A DNA stretch of 35,272 nt, from the NCBI GenBank assembly GCA_001898385.1, contig MKTT01000151.1, forward strand, positions 1 to 35,272, given 5' to 3'. Origin of the DNA: Planctomycetales bacterium 71-10. Its GTDB lineage: Bacteria > Planctomycetota > Planctomycetia > Isosphaerales > Isosphaeraceae. The position numbers and the translations under genes are program-made. Position 1 is the first letter of the stretch. The number at the start of each line of letters is the position of its first letter. Under the pieces are notes generated by a model. The model did not search any database. It worked only from the letters and a program-made list of their open reading frames with translations, and was not told where the DNA came from. Shown here in pieces: positions 18,488-27,134 of this stretch.

Positions 18488-19864
18488 ATGAAAATCCAGT
18501 TCTCGTGCCCCTTCTGCAAGAAGCCCTACTCCGTCGACGCCGCGTTGGCCGGCCGCAAGGGTCGATGCAAGGACTGCGGCACCGTGATGCCGATCCCGGC
18601 CGCGCCCGAGGCGGCCCCGAAGCCGGCGGCCGCCCGGCCCGTCGCGGCGAAGCCGGCCGCCCCCTCGGGAGCGATCTCGTCCCCCCCGAAGCCTCGCCCG
18701 ACCCCGGCCCCCGACCCGACGCCTCGGGGGGAGGTCGACGACCCTTACGGGCTGGCCGACGAGCCCGTCTCGGCCTCGCCGATGACCATCCGGCCGGACA
18801 TGCTCGCCGACGACGAGGGAGGGGGCTCGCCGCTCCCGCGGGGCGGCGGGGGGAAGCCGGGTCCCGGGAAGAAGAAAAAGAAGAAGCGGGGCGTGGACGA
18901 AGGCGCCTGGGGAGTCCCGATCCGCAACGCGGCGATCGGCCTGATGGGGATCGTGCTGACGATCGGCAGCGCGATGAAATACATCCGCCGGGCCGGCCTG
19001 GGCGATTCGACGGTCGGCGTCTACCTCGGCAACGGGAACCTGGCCATGAGCCTGCTGGCGGCGACGCTCTGCGCCGTCAGCATCGTCGGCGCGATCGTCA
19101 GCTACTCCCGCGGGAATCGCACGGCGTTCCGCGCCGACAACACCGGCGGATTCGCGGCCTGGGGGCTCAGCTCGCTGGCCTCGATGACGGTGGCCTTCTT
19201 CTTCCTCACGGGCTTCCTCGGCTTCAGCTGGAGCCGGATGGCGGCGCTCGACGCCTCGCTCTCGGCCACGGAACAGGCGCCCCTCGCGGCCTATGAGGAC
19301 ATGGTGGGGTCGATGGTCCAGTATCAGCAGCGGCTGGCCGGCGTGATGGAGTCGCTCGGCACGGCTCAGGGCCTCGACGCCTTCATGGAGATCAACATGC
19401 TCCAGGGCGAGGGCCGGATGCTCGAAGCCCGCAGCCGCGCCATGCCGCCGCCGACCCGCGAGCAGGTGCGCCAGCTCTTCGCCAAGTACGGGGCGGCCTA
19501 CGGCGAGGCCCTCGGCCGGGTCGCCCGCGCCTCGCGCGACGCCCTGGGACGCCTCCCCGCGGACCCGAATTCGCCCCCCGGCAAGTCGATGAAGGAGGCC
19601 GTCGACACCGCGACGCAGTACGAGGAGTCGTACCGACAGGCCTATCCCGAAGGCTCGACCGACTCGACCGGCTGGTACTTCGCCGTCTTCAGCAAGGACG
19701 CCGGCCGCGGATTCGGCGCGGCCCCCGGGGCCGGCCCCGCTCCCGGCCCGTCACCGACGCCGCCGTCGTCCTCCGACGCCCCCCCGGCCCCGGCCCCCGG
19801 GCAGCTACCGCCCGACATGCAGCAAGAGTTGGAACGCTTCCAGCGCGAGTCGCAGAATCCCTGA
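18488..19864 (+). CDS. Zinc-ribbon membrane protein with Pro-rich linkers, unknown function
   Basis: 458 residues from the ATG at 18488. The N-terminal zinc ribbon has two CxxC pairs (CPFCKKPYSVDAALAGRKG, then RCKDCG), as in many planctomycete proteins. A Pro/Ala-rich linker (~40-120) and a Lys run (KKKKKKRG) follow. Then come three hydrophobic segments at ~145-165, ~190-215 and ~230-255 (AVSIVGAIVSYS; MTVAFFFLTGFLGFSW). A helical domain (~265-410) and a Pro/Ala tail end the protein. The basic run before TM1 suggests the ribbon is cytoplasmic. Family not recognised. It is convergent with the alcohol dehydrogenase gene; only 27 bp separate the stops. Confidence 0.8.
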   Translation: MKIQFSCPFCKKPYSVDAALAGRKGRCKDCGTVMPIPAAPEAAPKPAAARPVAAKPAAPSGAISSPPKPRPTPAPDPTPRGEVDDPYGLADEPVSASPMTIRPDMLADDEGGGSPLPRGGGGKPGPGKKKKKKRGVDEGAWGVPIRNAAIGLMGIVLTIGSAMKYIRRAGLGDSTVGVYLGNGNLAMSLLAATLCAVSIVGAIVSYSRGNRTAFRADNTGGFAAWGLSSLASMTVAFFFLTGFLGFSWSRMAALDASLSATEQAPLAAYEDMVGSMVQYQQRLAGVMESLGTAQGLDAFMEINMLQGEGRMLEARSRAMPPPTREQVRQLFAKYGAAYGEALGRVARASRDALGRLPADPNSPPGKSMKEAVDTATQYEESYRQAYPEGSTDSTGWYFAVFSKDAGRGFGAAPGAGPAPGPSPTPPSSSDAPPAPAPGQLPPDMQQELERFQRESQNP

Positions 19865-19879
19865 AGTCCAACCCGCGGC

Positions 19880-19893
19880 GAGGGGAGCCCCTC
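19880..19893. terminator. Short palindrome between convergent stops
   Basis: GAGGGG-AG-CCCCTC lies 16 bp past the zinc-ribbon gene stop and overlaps the end of the alcohol dehydrogenase gene. Weak candidate for a shared terminator. Confidence 0.3.
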
Positions 19894-20938
19894 ACCACGC
19901 CCGGTCCAGCAGGTCTTCCAGCACGGCCGGGGTGCAGGGGCGGGGGTTGGAGGCGACGGCCGGGTCGAGGAGGGCGAGGCGGGCGTATTCGGCGATGCGG
20001 TCGCGCGCCAGGCCGGGGACGTCGCGGAGCTTGCGGGGCAGGGGGGCGTTGGCGCGGAGGAGTTCGACGAGCGTGATGAGGTGGCCGGGGCCGTCGCCGG
20101 CCCGGCCGAGGCCCAGGCGCGAGGCCAGGTCGGCCATGCGGGGCTCCGCCGCCTCGCGGTTGAACCGCAGGGCGTGGGGGAGCAGGACGGCGGCGAGCGT
20201 CGCATGGCGGCCGGGGGCGTCGGACTCGGCGGCACGGGCCAGGGCGTGGGCGACCCCCAGCCCCTTGTTCGCGGCGGTCCCGCCCAGCAGCGAACCCACG
20301 GCCATCGCCGACCGCGCGTCGAGGTCCGAGCCGTCCTGGATCGCCGCCTCCAGGCCGCGGAAGATGTGGCGCAGGCCCTCCACGGCCGCGGCGTCGGCGA
20401 ACGGCTGGAAGCCCGTCGCCAGGAAGCTCTCGATGCAGTGTCCCAGGGCGTCGAGGCCCGTGGCCGCGGTGAGGTCGGGGGGGAGCGAGCGGGCCAGGGC
20501 CGGGTCGCTGATCGCCGGCGAGGGGGCCGTCGCGATCATCTCGACGCCGGCGCCGCCGGTCGTCGGGATCGCCACCAGCGGCGGGCCGCCGAGCGCCTCG
20601 CGGATCGCCCTGGCCGCCGCGATCACCGAGCCGCCGCCCAGGGCCGCGAGGCCGTCGCGGCCGTCCTCGCGGAAGCGCGCCACGGCCGCCGCCTCGCCGC
20701 CCCCCGTCCAGACGTTCGCGCCGGGGAGGGTCGACAGGACGGACTCGGCGAGCCCGATCGCGACGAGGTTCGGATCCGTCACGAGCATGGGGCGGGCGAC
20801 CCCCAGCGCCGCCAGCGCGGCCGGCAGGTCGCGGACGGCACCGACGCCGATCCGCACCGGGGCCGGCGCGACGACCAGGGCGGTCGTCCCGCGCGGGGGC
20901 GGGCCGGGGCTCGCCGACGAGAGCATCGGGCCGATCAC
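19892..20938 (-). CDS. Divergent iron-type (group III) alcohol dehydrogenase-like protein
   Basis: 348 residues. The C-terminal domain carries the four metal ligands of the Fe-ADH family: D163 and H167 (TGLDALGHCIES), H231 (LGVAHALA) and H245 (GRHATLAAVLLPHALRFN). In the N-terminal NAD(P) domain, the usual GGGSxxDxAK is GGGSVIAAAR, so the conserved Asp is Ala107 and the Lys is Arg110. PTTxGTGSE appears as PTTGGAGVE. It is also shorter than the usual ~380 residues. It may use another cofactor or substrate, or be a related reductase. It is the last gene of a same-strand run headed by RNase III, 21 bp after the TPR gene. Confidence 0.85.
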   Translation of the reverse strand: MIGPMLSSASPGPPPRGTTALVVAPAPVRIGVGAVRDLPAALAALGVARPMLVTDPNLVAIGLAESVLSTLPGANVWTGGGEAAAVARFREDGRDGLAALGGGSVIAAARAIREALGGPPLVAIPTTGGAGVEMIATAPSPAISDPALARSLPPDLTAATGLDALGHCIESFLATGFQPFADAAAVEGLRHIFRGLEAAIQDGSDLDARSAMAVGSLLGGTAANKGLGVAHALARAAESDAPGRHATLAAVLLPHALRFNREAAEPRMADLASRLGLGRAGDGPGHLITLVELLRANAPLPRKLRDVPGLARDRIAEYARLALLDPAVASNPRPCTPAVLEDLLDRAW

Positions 20939-20959
20939 GCGGGCACCCTCCCGCGACCG

Positions 20960-21280
20960 TCAGTCGAGCGACTCAAGGAGCCCCTCCATCTCGGCGGCGG
21001 CGTGGGCGTCCCCCGTGGCGCGGGCCCGGGCGATCCCGGCCCGCAGCCACTCGGACGCCTCGGCGAACTCCTCCGACTCAGCATACGACTGGCCGAGCTG
21101 CTGGTAGGCCGCGACCTCGTCCGGCCGGTCCGCCACCAGCGCCTTGAGGCGTTCGCGGCCCTCGTCGGCGTCGCCCTCGCGCAAGCACTGCATCGCCAGC
21201 CCGTAGCGCAGGAACGGATCCGAGGGATCGTCCCGCAGGCTCTCCTCCAGCTTCAACCGCTTCGGCGACTTCTCGGCCAT
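20960..21280 (-). CDS. Small tetratricopeptide-repeat protein
   Basis: 106 residues from the ATG at 21280 (MAEKSPKRLKLEESL), preceded by GGAG. The sequence is two to three TPR helix pairs: DDPSDPFLRYGLAMQCLREGD, then PDEVAAYQQLGQSYAESEEF, then EASEWLRAGIARARATGD. No signal peptide or catalytic domain, so probably a cytoplasmic adaptor. The frame is open to 21319, but the extra 13 residues include no ribosome site. It lies between a lipoprotein gene and the alcohol dehydrogenase gene on the same strand. Confidence 0.8.
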   Translation of the reverse strand: MAEKSPKRLKLEESLRDDPSDPFLRYGLAMQCLREGDADEGRERLKALVADRPDEVAAYQQLGQSYAESEEFAEASEWLRAGIARARATGDAHAAAEMEGLLESLD

Positions 21281-21408
21281 GCGTCCCGGCTCCGGTGGGT
21301 GGACTCGTGCCCGGTCCATTTTGACATCCGGACGCCTTCTTGCGCAGGCCGATTTCGCCGAAGTCGCCGCGATCGCGCCCCGCGAGGGGCGAGGCGGGGG
21401 GCATGCCG

Positions 21409-21651
21409 TCAGCGAGGGTTGGGGGAGTTCGACGAGCCGTCGGTGCCGGTGGGCGCGCCGGGGGCGGTGGTGTCGGAGCCGGTCGTCGTGGAGGTCTGGC
21501 TCTCGCTGTTGCCGCTGCCGCCGTCGGACGGGTTATGCCCGGGGGCGGGGACGTTGGGCGTCGCGTTCGGGTTCATGTCCCCCCGCGAACAGCCGACGAG
21601 GGCCGCCAGGCCGACGATCGCCGCTGCGAACCGCCATGTCTTGCTGGACAT
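21409..21651 (-). CDS. Small secreted lipoprotein, Ser/Thr/Asn/Pro-rich
   Basis: 80 residues. Basic start, hydrophobic core and a lipobox ending LAALVGC (Cys21), so the mature protein is a 60-residue lipid-anchored tail of low complexity (GGSGNSESQTSTTTGSDTT). GGAGG lies eight bases before the ATG, one of the clearest ribosome sites in the window. Unknown function; perhaps a surface linker. Same strand as rnc and the membrane protein upstream (95 bp gap). Confidence 0.8.
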   Translation of the reverse strand: MSSKTWRFAAAIVGLAALVGCSRGDMNPNATPNVPAPGHNPSDGGSGNSESQTSTTTGSDTTAPGAPTGTDGSSNSPNPR

Positions 21652-21746
21652 CGGACGAACCTCCGGTCGAGTGCACCGACGGCCGTCCGCGGCCGTCGCG
21701 AGCCCGACCGCTGTGCAATCCTCGCGCCGGCGCGGCCGTCGGTCGG

Positions 21747-23033
21747 TCAGGCCGGCGAGACGGGGGTGGCGACGGACGAGCCGTCGCGAGGGTAGGCCCA
21801 GGCGCGGAGCCGGCGGGCGTTCATGGTCGGGCGGAACATGACCAGGAGGGCCAGCGGGAGGTACAGCAGGACCAGCGTGCCCCCCTTGTCCAGGTACCAG
21901 AACTGGCTGGCCGCCAGCAGCGCGGCCGAGAGCGACACGAGCTGCGCCAGGTCCTTGCGCGCCGGCCAGAAGGCGACGATCAGGACCATCGCCAGGTAGC
22001 CGATCAGGACCGGGAGCCGGAAGCTGGGGTCGACGGCGCCCCAGAAGCTGCTCCCCGGCTTGGGCTCGAACCGGGGGAGCAGGCCGACGTCCGCGATGCT
22101 CCGCGCGCCCAGGGCGCGGGCCCATTCCGAGAGCCCCAGGCCGGCCGCCCCCAGCAGGGCGCAGACCACCGCGACCGACGCCGCCACGGCGACGTACGCC
22201 ACTCGGGCCCGGCCCCGATAGAAGCCCGCCCAGAGCGGCAGGAGCCCCAGGCACGCCGGGATCCACCCCGCCGCCAGGCCGATCAGCAGCCCGGAGATCG
22301 CCGGCCGCGCGTACCAGAACACCGCGTACACGACCAGCGCCGACGAGACCAGCTGGCCGCTGTCCACCAGCGCCATCCTCGTGTATGGGAGCAGCAGGTA
22401 GCACGAGGCCATCGACAGCCCCGTCAGCGAGCGTTCGTAGTGCTTCCAGCCGATCAGCCACAGCCCGGACGCCAGGGCCAGGTGGGCCAGCACGGCGAGC
22501 ACGCGGCCCACGATCACCTGGGGGCGCTCGTGCTTGAGCGAGGAGGGGAGGGGGGCGGCGTCGATCACCTGGCGGACGGCCCGGCTCTCCTCGGCCGGGG
22601 CGGGGGGGCGGGCGCCGGCCTCCTCGCGGCCGGAGGGCTCCGCGGGGTTGCGCTTGGCCCCCTCCTCGACGGGGAGGCTCACGGTCTCGACCAGCAGCAG
22701 GCCTAGGACGCCGATGGAGAGCGTCAGCAGGCCCGAGGCGTTCAGGTTCGGCTCCAGCAGCGGGCGTCGCGAGAACCCCAGGTCGACGAACAGCCGCACC
22801 AGCCACGCGAACGTCCCCGCGAACAGGAGGACGAACGCGATCCACGGCGGGTGCCCCCCGCGGCCGACGAACATCATCAGCCCCGGGCCGGGCGCGAACA
22901 GGAGCAGCAGGTCCAGGTTCCGGACGCTCCAGAACCGGCCCCACTTGAAGAACAGCGTGACGCAGCCCAGCAGCGAGAGGAACAGCCAGACGACCGGCCC
23001 GAGGCCGAGATCCATGACGAGCGGACCGTCCAC
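21747..23033 (-). CDS. Polytopic membrane protein, unknown function
   Basis: 428 residues with about ten hydrophobic segments: VVWLFLSLLGCVTLFF, AFVLLFAGTFAWLVRLF, LLTLSIGVLGLLLVETV and others up to LVLLYLPLALLVMF. Between the first three segments and the rest is a hydrophilic Glu/Pro/Ala-rich loop (~130-165). No transporter signature is recognised. The start is a GTG at 23033, preferred over the ATG at 23015, because GAGG lies six bases upstream and overlaps the rnc stop region. This gives a 10-bp spacing and probable co-translation with rnc. Confidence 0.78.
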   Translation of the reverse strand: MDGPLVMDLGLGPVVWLFLSLLGCVTLFFKWGRFWSVRNLDLLLLFAPGPGLMMFVGRGGHPPWIAFVLLFAGTFAWLVRLFVDLGFSRRPLLEPNLNASGLLTLSIGVLGLLLVETVSLPVEEGAKRNPAEPSGREEAGARPPAPAEESRAVRQVIDAAPLPSSLKHERPQVIVGRVLAVLAHLALASGLWLIGWKHYERSLTGLSMASCYLLLPYTRMALVDSGQLVSSALVVYAVFWYARPAISGLLIGLAAGWIPACLGLLPLWAGFYRGRARVAYVAVAASVAVVCALLGAAGLGLSEWARALGARSIADVGLLPRFEPKPGSSFWGAVDPSFRLPVLIGYLAMVLIVAFWPARKDLAQLVSLSAALLAASQFWYLDKGGTLVLLYLPLALLVMFRPTMNARRLRAWAYPRDGSSVATPVSPA

Positions 23034-23043
23034 GGCGACCTCG

Positions 23044-23715
23044 TCAGTCCGACTGGTAGGGGATGGGGGAGCCGGCGAGCAGGGAGAGGGCGTTCAGCGC
23101 CGCGCGCTGCTCGGCCTCCTTCTTGTTCCGGCCCCACGCGGGGGGGTACTGGACCTGGCCGATCTGGGCCGCGATCTTGAAGCACTTGGAATGGTCCGGG
23201 CCCTTCTCGTCCAGCAGCAGGTAGGTCGGCGTCTCGCCGAAGTCGCGCTGGGCGGCCTGCTGGAGGTTGCTCTTGTAGTTGAGCCCGTTCTGCCCCTCCA
23301 CGGCCGACTCGATCTCCGGGTCCATGTGCCGGACGATGAACCGGGCCGCCGCGGCCATGCCGCCGTCGACGAAGATGGCGCCGATGAGGCTCTCGAAGAC
23401 GTCCGCCAGGACCGACGACGGCGTCTGGTCGCCCCCGCCCATCCCCTTGCCCAGGAACAGGTAGACGTCCAGCCCCAACTCCTCGGAGATCTTGGCGCAG
23501 GTCTTCCGCGAGACGACGACCGACTTGATCCGCGTCAGCTCCCCCTCCTGGTAGTCGGGGAACTTGCGGAAGAGGGACTCGCAGACGACGGCGCCGAGGA
23601 TGGCGTCGCCCAGGAACTCCAGCCTCTCGTTCGACGCCAGCCGGTGGTTCGCCCCCGAGGCGTGCGTGAGCGCCTCGCGCAGCAGGTCCGGATCCCGGAA
23701 CTCGTACCCGAGCAC
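23044..23715 (-). CDS. rnc: Ribonuclease III
   Basis: RNase III domain with the signature NERLEFLGDAIL (E33, D37 from the GTG at 23715) and the second metal-site pair D105/E108 in SVLADVFESLIGAIF. A double-stranded-RNA-binding domain follows at ~147-218 (NYKSNLQQAAQRDFG, ending NKKEAEQRAALNALSLL). It processes rRNA and structured mRNAs. The true start is uncertain. Family-like sequence (EGRLLAECQ, then GVLGYEF) continues 21 codons upstream, where no ATG, GTG or TTG occurs in frame before a stop; an ATC at 23776-23778 has GGAA upstream. First gene of a five-gene minus-strand run. Confidence 0.93.
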   Translation of the reverse strand: MLGYEFRDPDLLREALTHASGANHRLASNERLEFLGDAILGAVVCESLFRKFPDYQEGELTRIKSVVVSRKTCAKISEELGLDVYLFLGKGMGGGDQTPSSVLADVFESLIGAIFVDGGMAAAARFIVRHMDPEIESAVEGQNGLNYKSNLQQAAQRDFGETPTYLLLDEKGPDHSKCFKIAAQIGQVQYPPAWGRNKKEAEQRAALNALSLLAGSPIPYQSD

Positions 23716-24040
23716 CCCCTGACACTCCGCGAGCAGGCGGCCCTCGTCCCGTTGGGTCGTGGTATGTGGCGCGGCGATGGTGATGATTCCCGGCGAAGAT
23801 CGGCGCGTGGGCGTCCGGTTGGAACCCGGAGCAGGATGGGTCTCAAGCTAGCGGGCGCGAGGGGCCGTGTCAATCGGCTGCACGCCCCGCCCCCTTCCGG
23901 GGCGAGTTGTTGGCGCGGCCGGGCGGTCGCCATACGATGAGGGTTGATCCGGCCGCCAGCGAGCCCGTCGGCGAGGGCCGCGAGGGCGTCCGGGGCGCGG
24001 CGACGCGCCCCCACTCCGGCCACTTGACGAGGATCGCCCC
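23716..24040. other. Divergent intergenic region between rnc and the 825-residue secreted protein
   Basis: Contains the in-frame 5' extension of rnc (to about 23778) and the leader of the plus-strand gene with GAGG at ~24029. No separate gene or clear promoter was recognised. Confidence 0.5.
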
Positions 24041-26518
24041 GTGCCAGCATCCCCGACCGCCCCCCCCCGCCCGACCGCCCTCGCCCTGCCGGCCGCGGTG
24101 CTCCTCGGGCTGCTCTTGCCGCTCGGCGCGGGGGCCCAGACGACGACGCCCCCCCCCGCCGCCAAGGCGGACGCCCCCGCCGCGGCGCCGGCGCCCCCGC
24201 CGGGGCCGGCCTACGCCGCCCGCGAGAAGCTGATCGCCTACGTCGAGTTCGACGGCCTCGACGCCCACGAGGAGGGCTGGCGCAAGACGGCCGCCTTCCG
24301 CATGCTGAACGACACGCCGCTCGGCGGCATGCTCGAAGAGGTGGGCGTCGCCCTGCTGGAACGGGCCTCGGCCTGGCTCCCGAACCGCAAGATCAACGGC
24401 GCCGACGGCGTGGCGATCGTCAAGCACCTGGCCCGCAAGGGCTTCGTGGCCGCCTTCAACGCCGACCCCTCCGCCCCGAAGGGGTATCGGGGCGTCCTAA
24501 TACTGAGGGGCGCGACGACCAAGGAGTCGAAGGGGCTCCTCAGCCGGCTCGTGGTCTCGTTCATGGATCCGGCGTCCAAGCACCGGCTGGAGCGCAAGGG
24601 TTCCCGATCGGTCGTGGTCGTCCCGCCCCCCGGCGGCGACGGCAAGCCGGCCGACGAGGGCTGGGCGTGGTGGGCCGAGGGGGGGGACTTCGGGATCGCC
24701 CTGGCCCGCCCCTCCGACGCCGACGCCTGCCTGGCGTGCCTGGAAGGCAAGGCCGCCAGCGCGGTCGGGTATGAGCCGGTGGAGGCCGTCGCCAAGGCCG
24801 ACGCCGGGCTGACGCCCGCGCTGAAGGCGTTCCTGGACGCGACGACCGACGTCAGGCTCCCCGGCGCGCCGCCGACGCCCCCCGTCGACTCGGGCGTGCA
24901 GCGGATCGAGTACCGCTGGGGCTTCCAGGATGAGGCCCTGGTGGGCGCGACCCGGCTCGTCGCCCCCAAGCCCCGCCGCGGCGCCCTGGCGTTCCTCGAC
25001 GAACCCTCGTTCGAGGCCAAGAAGCTGCTGCCGATCCCCGACGGCGTCGAGTACTTCGCGTCGGTCTCGCTCAAGCCGGACCGCTGGGCGGCGCTGATCT
25101 CCGGGCTGTTCTCGGGCTCGCCGGGCGCCAGGGCGCAGTACGACGCGATGGTCGAGGGCGTCCGGTCGCGCGGCCGGTCGGACTTCGAGAAGGACTTCCT
25201 GGGGAACCTCGGCCCGCGGGCGGTCGCCTACCTCGCCCCGAGTACGTCCGCCGCGACCGTCGACGAGCCGGCCTCCAACCTGGCCGACCCGACCGCCATC
25301 CTCAGCGCGATGGGCCCGCAGCTCCCCAAGCCGGTGCTCGTGGCCGAGGTGGCCGACCCGGCGAAGTTCAGCCGGGCGCTGGAGGCCGTGATGCAGGAGG
25401 CCAACCGCCAGATCAAGGCCGTGGCCGCGGAGCGGATCGCCGAGGCCGTCAAGGCCGAGGCCGCGAACCCCGCCCCCGGCGGCCCCGGCTTCCCCGGCGG
25501 CCCCGGCGCGCGGGTCGAGGAGCCCGGCGGCGAGCGCAAGGACCGCAAGCGCGACGAGAACGCCATCCCCGAGTTCCGCCTGCTGCCGAGCGGCGGGGCG
25601 GAGACGAACCGCACCTACATGCTGAACGTCCCGACCTCGTCGTCGATCAAGCTCCCCGCCGGGTTCCGCCCGAGCGTGCGCCTGGAGGGGCATTACCTGG
25701 CGATCTCGACCTCCTCCGAGGCCGCCCGCGTGGCGGTCGAGCAACTCCAGCGCAAGCCGTGGACGCCGGCCGAGGACGTCGCCCGGGCGATCGACAGGGC
25801 CCCGGACTCGACGTTCGTCCTGCTCTACGGCGACTTCCGCGAGGCGACCTCGGCCTCGCTGGCGAGCCTCCCCGGCTCGCTCCAGACGGGGATCAACACG
25901 GCGATCGCCGCCAGCGAGCGGATCCTGAAGGGCCAGGCGGGCGGTAGCCAGCCGGGCTCGTCCGGCCCGCAGGGGATGAGGATGCCGATGGGCCCCGGCG
26001 GGGGCGGCTCCAGCCCCGGCGGCAGCTTCAACCCGCAGTATCCCGGGATGATGCTGGGCCCCGGCGGCCCGGGGATGGGCCCCCAGGGGGGCCAGCCCGC
26101 CCAGGCCGGCCCCGATTTCTCGATGATCCAGATCCGCGTCGACCCCGCCCACCTGCCCAAGGCCGACGAGCTGAAGTCGCTGATGTTCCCGTCGACGACC
26201 GTGGTGTCCGTCGACGACGACTCCGTCCGGATCGTCACCCGGGGTGCGTTCCCGGACGTGACGGCGCTGGTGGGGGCCAAGGGCTTCCTGCCGGCCCTGC
26301 TCACGCCGCCGATCGCCGCGGCCCGCACCGCCGCCGCGGCCAAGGCCGCCGCGGCCCAGGCCCAGGCCCAGCCGGGGCAGGGGGGGAACCCCGCGCCGCA
26401 GCCGGGCGGCAACCCCGTCCCGGGCCCCGGGATGGGCCGGCCGGGCGGGGGCAACCCCGCGCCGCAGCCGGGCGTCAACCCCGCCCCGCCCCCCGGCGGC
26501 GCCCGTCGGGATCGCTGA
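24041..26518 (+). CDS. Large secreted protein with Gly/Pro-rich C-terminus, unknown function
   Basis: 825 residues from a GTG with GAGG upstream. The signal peptide ends near LLPLGAGAQ. A Pro/Ala linker is followed by a long globular part (~60-620) with segments such as KLIAYVEFDGLDAHEEGW, EYFASVSLKPDRWAALI and NLGPRAVAYLAPS. The last recalls planctomycete DUF3352-like proteins, a weak impression only. Low-complexity Gly/Pro/Gln/Met stretches lie at ~460-480 and ~630-690, and the C-terminal ~45 residues repeat GNPAPQPG-like units. Probably exported to the periplasm or surface. It is followed by the ACT protein gene on the same strand, 130 bp later. Confidence 0.75.
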   Translation: MPASPTAPPRPTALALPAAVLLGLLLPLGAGAQTTTPPPAAKADAPAAAPAPPPGPAYAAREKLIAYVEFDGLDAHEEGWRKTAAFRMLNDTPLGGMLEEVGVALLERASAWLPNRKINGADGVAIVKHLARKGFVAAFNADPSAPKGYRGVLILRGATTKESKGLLSRLVVSFMDPASKHRLERKGSRSVVVVPPPGGDGKPADEGWAWWAEGGDFGIALARPSDADACLACLEGKAASAVGYEPVEAVAKADAGLTPALKAFLDATTDVRLPGAPPTPPVDSGVQRIEYRWGFQDEALVGATRLVAPKPRRGALAFLDEPSFEAKKLLPIPDGVEYFASVSLKPDRWAALISGLFSGSPGARAQYDAMVEGVRSRGRSDFEKDFLGNLGPRAVAYLAPSTSAATVDEPASNLADPTAILSAMGPQLPKPVLVAEVADPAKFSRALEAVMQEANRQIKAVAAERIAEAVKAEAANPAPGGPGFPGGPGARVEEPGGERKDRKRDENAIPEFRLLPSGGAETNRTYMLNVPTSSSIKLPAGFRPSVRLEGHYLAISTSSEAARVAVEQLQRKPWTPAEDVARAIDRAPDSTFVLLYGDFREATSASLASLPGSLQTGINTAIAASERILKGQAGGSQPGSSGPQGMRMPMGPGGGGSSPGGSFNPQYPGMMLGPGGPGMGPQGGQPAQAGPDFSMIQIRVDPAHLPKADELKSLMFPSTTVVSVDDDSVRIVTRGAFPDVTALVGAKGFLPALLTPPIAAARTAAAAKAAAAQAQAQPGQGGNPAPQPGGNPVPGPGMGRPGGGNPAPQPGVNPAPPPGGARRDR
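26385..26510 (+). repeat. In-frame short repeat encoding GNPAPQPG units
   Basis: GGCAACCCCG and CGCCGCAGCCGGGCG recur about three times inside the 3' end of the secreted-protein gene, giving NPAPQPG, NPVPGPG and NPAPQPG. Typical of length-variable low-complexity tails. Confidence 0.7.
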
Positions 26519-26648
26519 GCCGACCCGCCCGATCCTCGCCGCGCCGGCCGGGGATCGGGTGGATCGCCCAGGTCCGGCGCGGATCTTGCCGCATCGATCT
26601 CCCGTTGCCGCGTCGTCCAGGAACCTCTCCCGAAGCGGAGGACGCACG

Positions 26649-27095
26649 ATGGAACTGGTCAGCGAAATCACCGCCCGTCTGGAGAACAAGCCGGGCCGCC
26701 TGGCGAAGATCTGCTCCGCCCTGGCCCAGGAGAAGGTGGACCTGCTCGCGATCAGCGTGATGGAGTCGGACGGGGCAAGCGTCCTTCGGCTGGTGACGTC
26801 CGACCCGGCCACCGCCCGGCGGATCCTCACCGGGCTGGGGACCGAGTCGACGCTCGCCGAGGTGGTCGCCATCCAGGTCGAGAACCGCACGGGCGCCCTG
26901 GCCGGCGTGCTGGAGAAGCTGGCCGAGGAGCACATCAACATCGATTACGCCTACGTCTCGTCGGCGTCGACCCAGGGGAAGGCCCTGGGGATCCTGCACG
27001 TCGCGAACCTGAAGCGGGCCCAGCAGGTCCTGAGGGAGCCCGCGGCCCCCGGGGCCGAGAAGGCGGGCGGCCGTCGGCCGCTGCACTCGCGCTGA
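26649..27095 (+). CDS. Tandem ACT-domain protein
   Basis: 148 residues from the ATG at 26649, with GGAGG seven bases upstream. Two ACT domains: residues ~4-70 (SEITARLENKPGRLAKICSA, LLAISVMES) and ~72-140 (AIQVENRTGALAGVLEKLAEE, INIDYAYVSS). Both have the ExxPGxL or NRxGxL ligand-turn pattern. Stand-alone ACT pairs bind amino acids and act as regulators. The frame is open to 26559, but the extra N-terminus is not ACT-like. A Gly/Arg tail follows the second domain. No partner enzyme is adjacent. Confidence 0.85.
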   Translation: MELVSEITARLENKPGRLAKICSALAQEKVDLLAISVMESDGASVLRLVTSDPATARRILTGLGTESTLAEVVAIQVENRTGALAGVLEKLAEEHINIDYAYVSSASTQGKALGILHVANLKRAQQVLREPAAPGAEKAGGRRPLHSR

Positions 27096-27134
27096 GGCCG
27101 GCCCCGCACCCCCGCCGGAAATGAAGGGCCCCCC

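Noticed and set aside
20081..21841. 586-codon plus-strand frame opposite the alcohol dehydrogenase and TPR genes
   Set aside because: Arg/Gly-rich shadow with no domain features.
24497..26941. 814-codon minus-strand frame opposite the secreted protein
   Set aside because: Shadow frame; crosses into the ACT gene and has no protein-like features.
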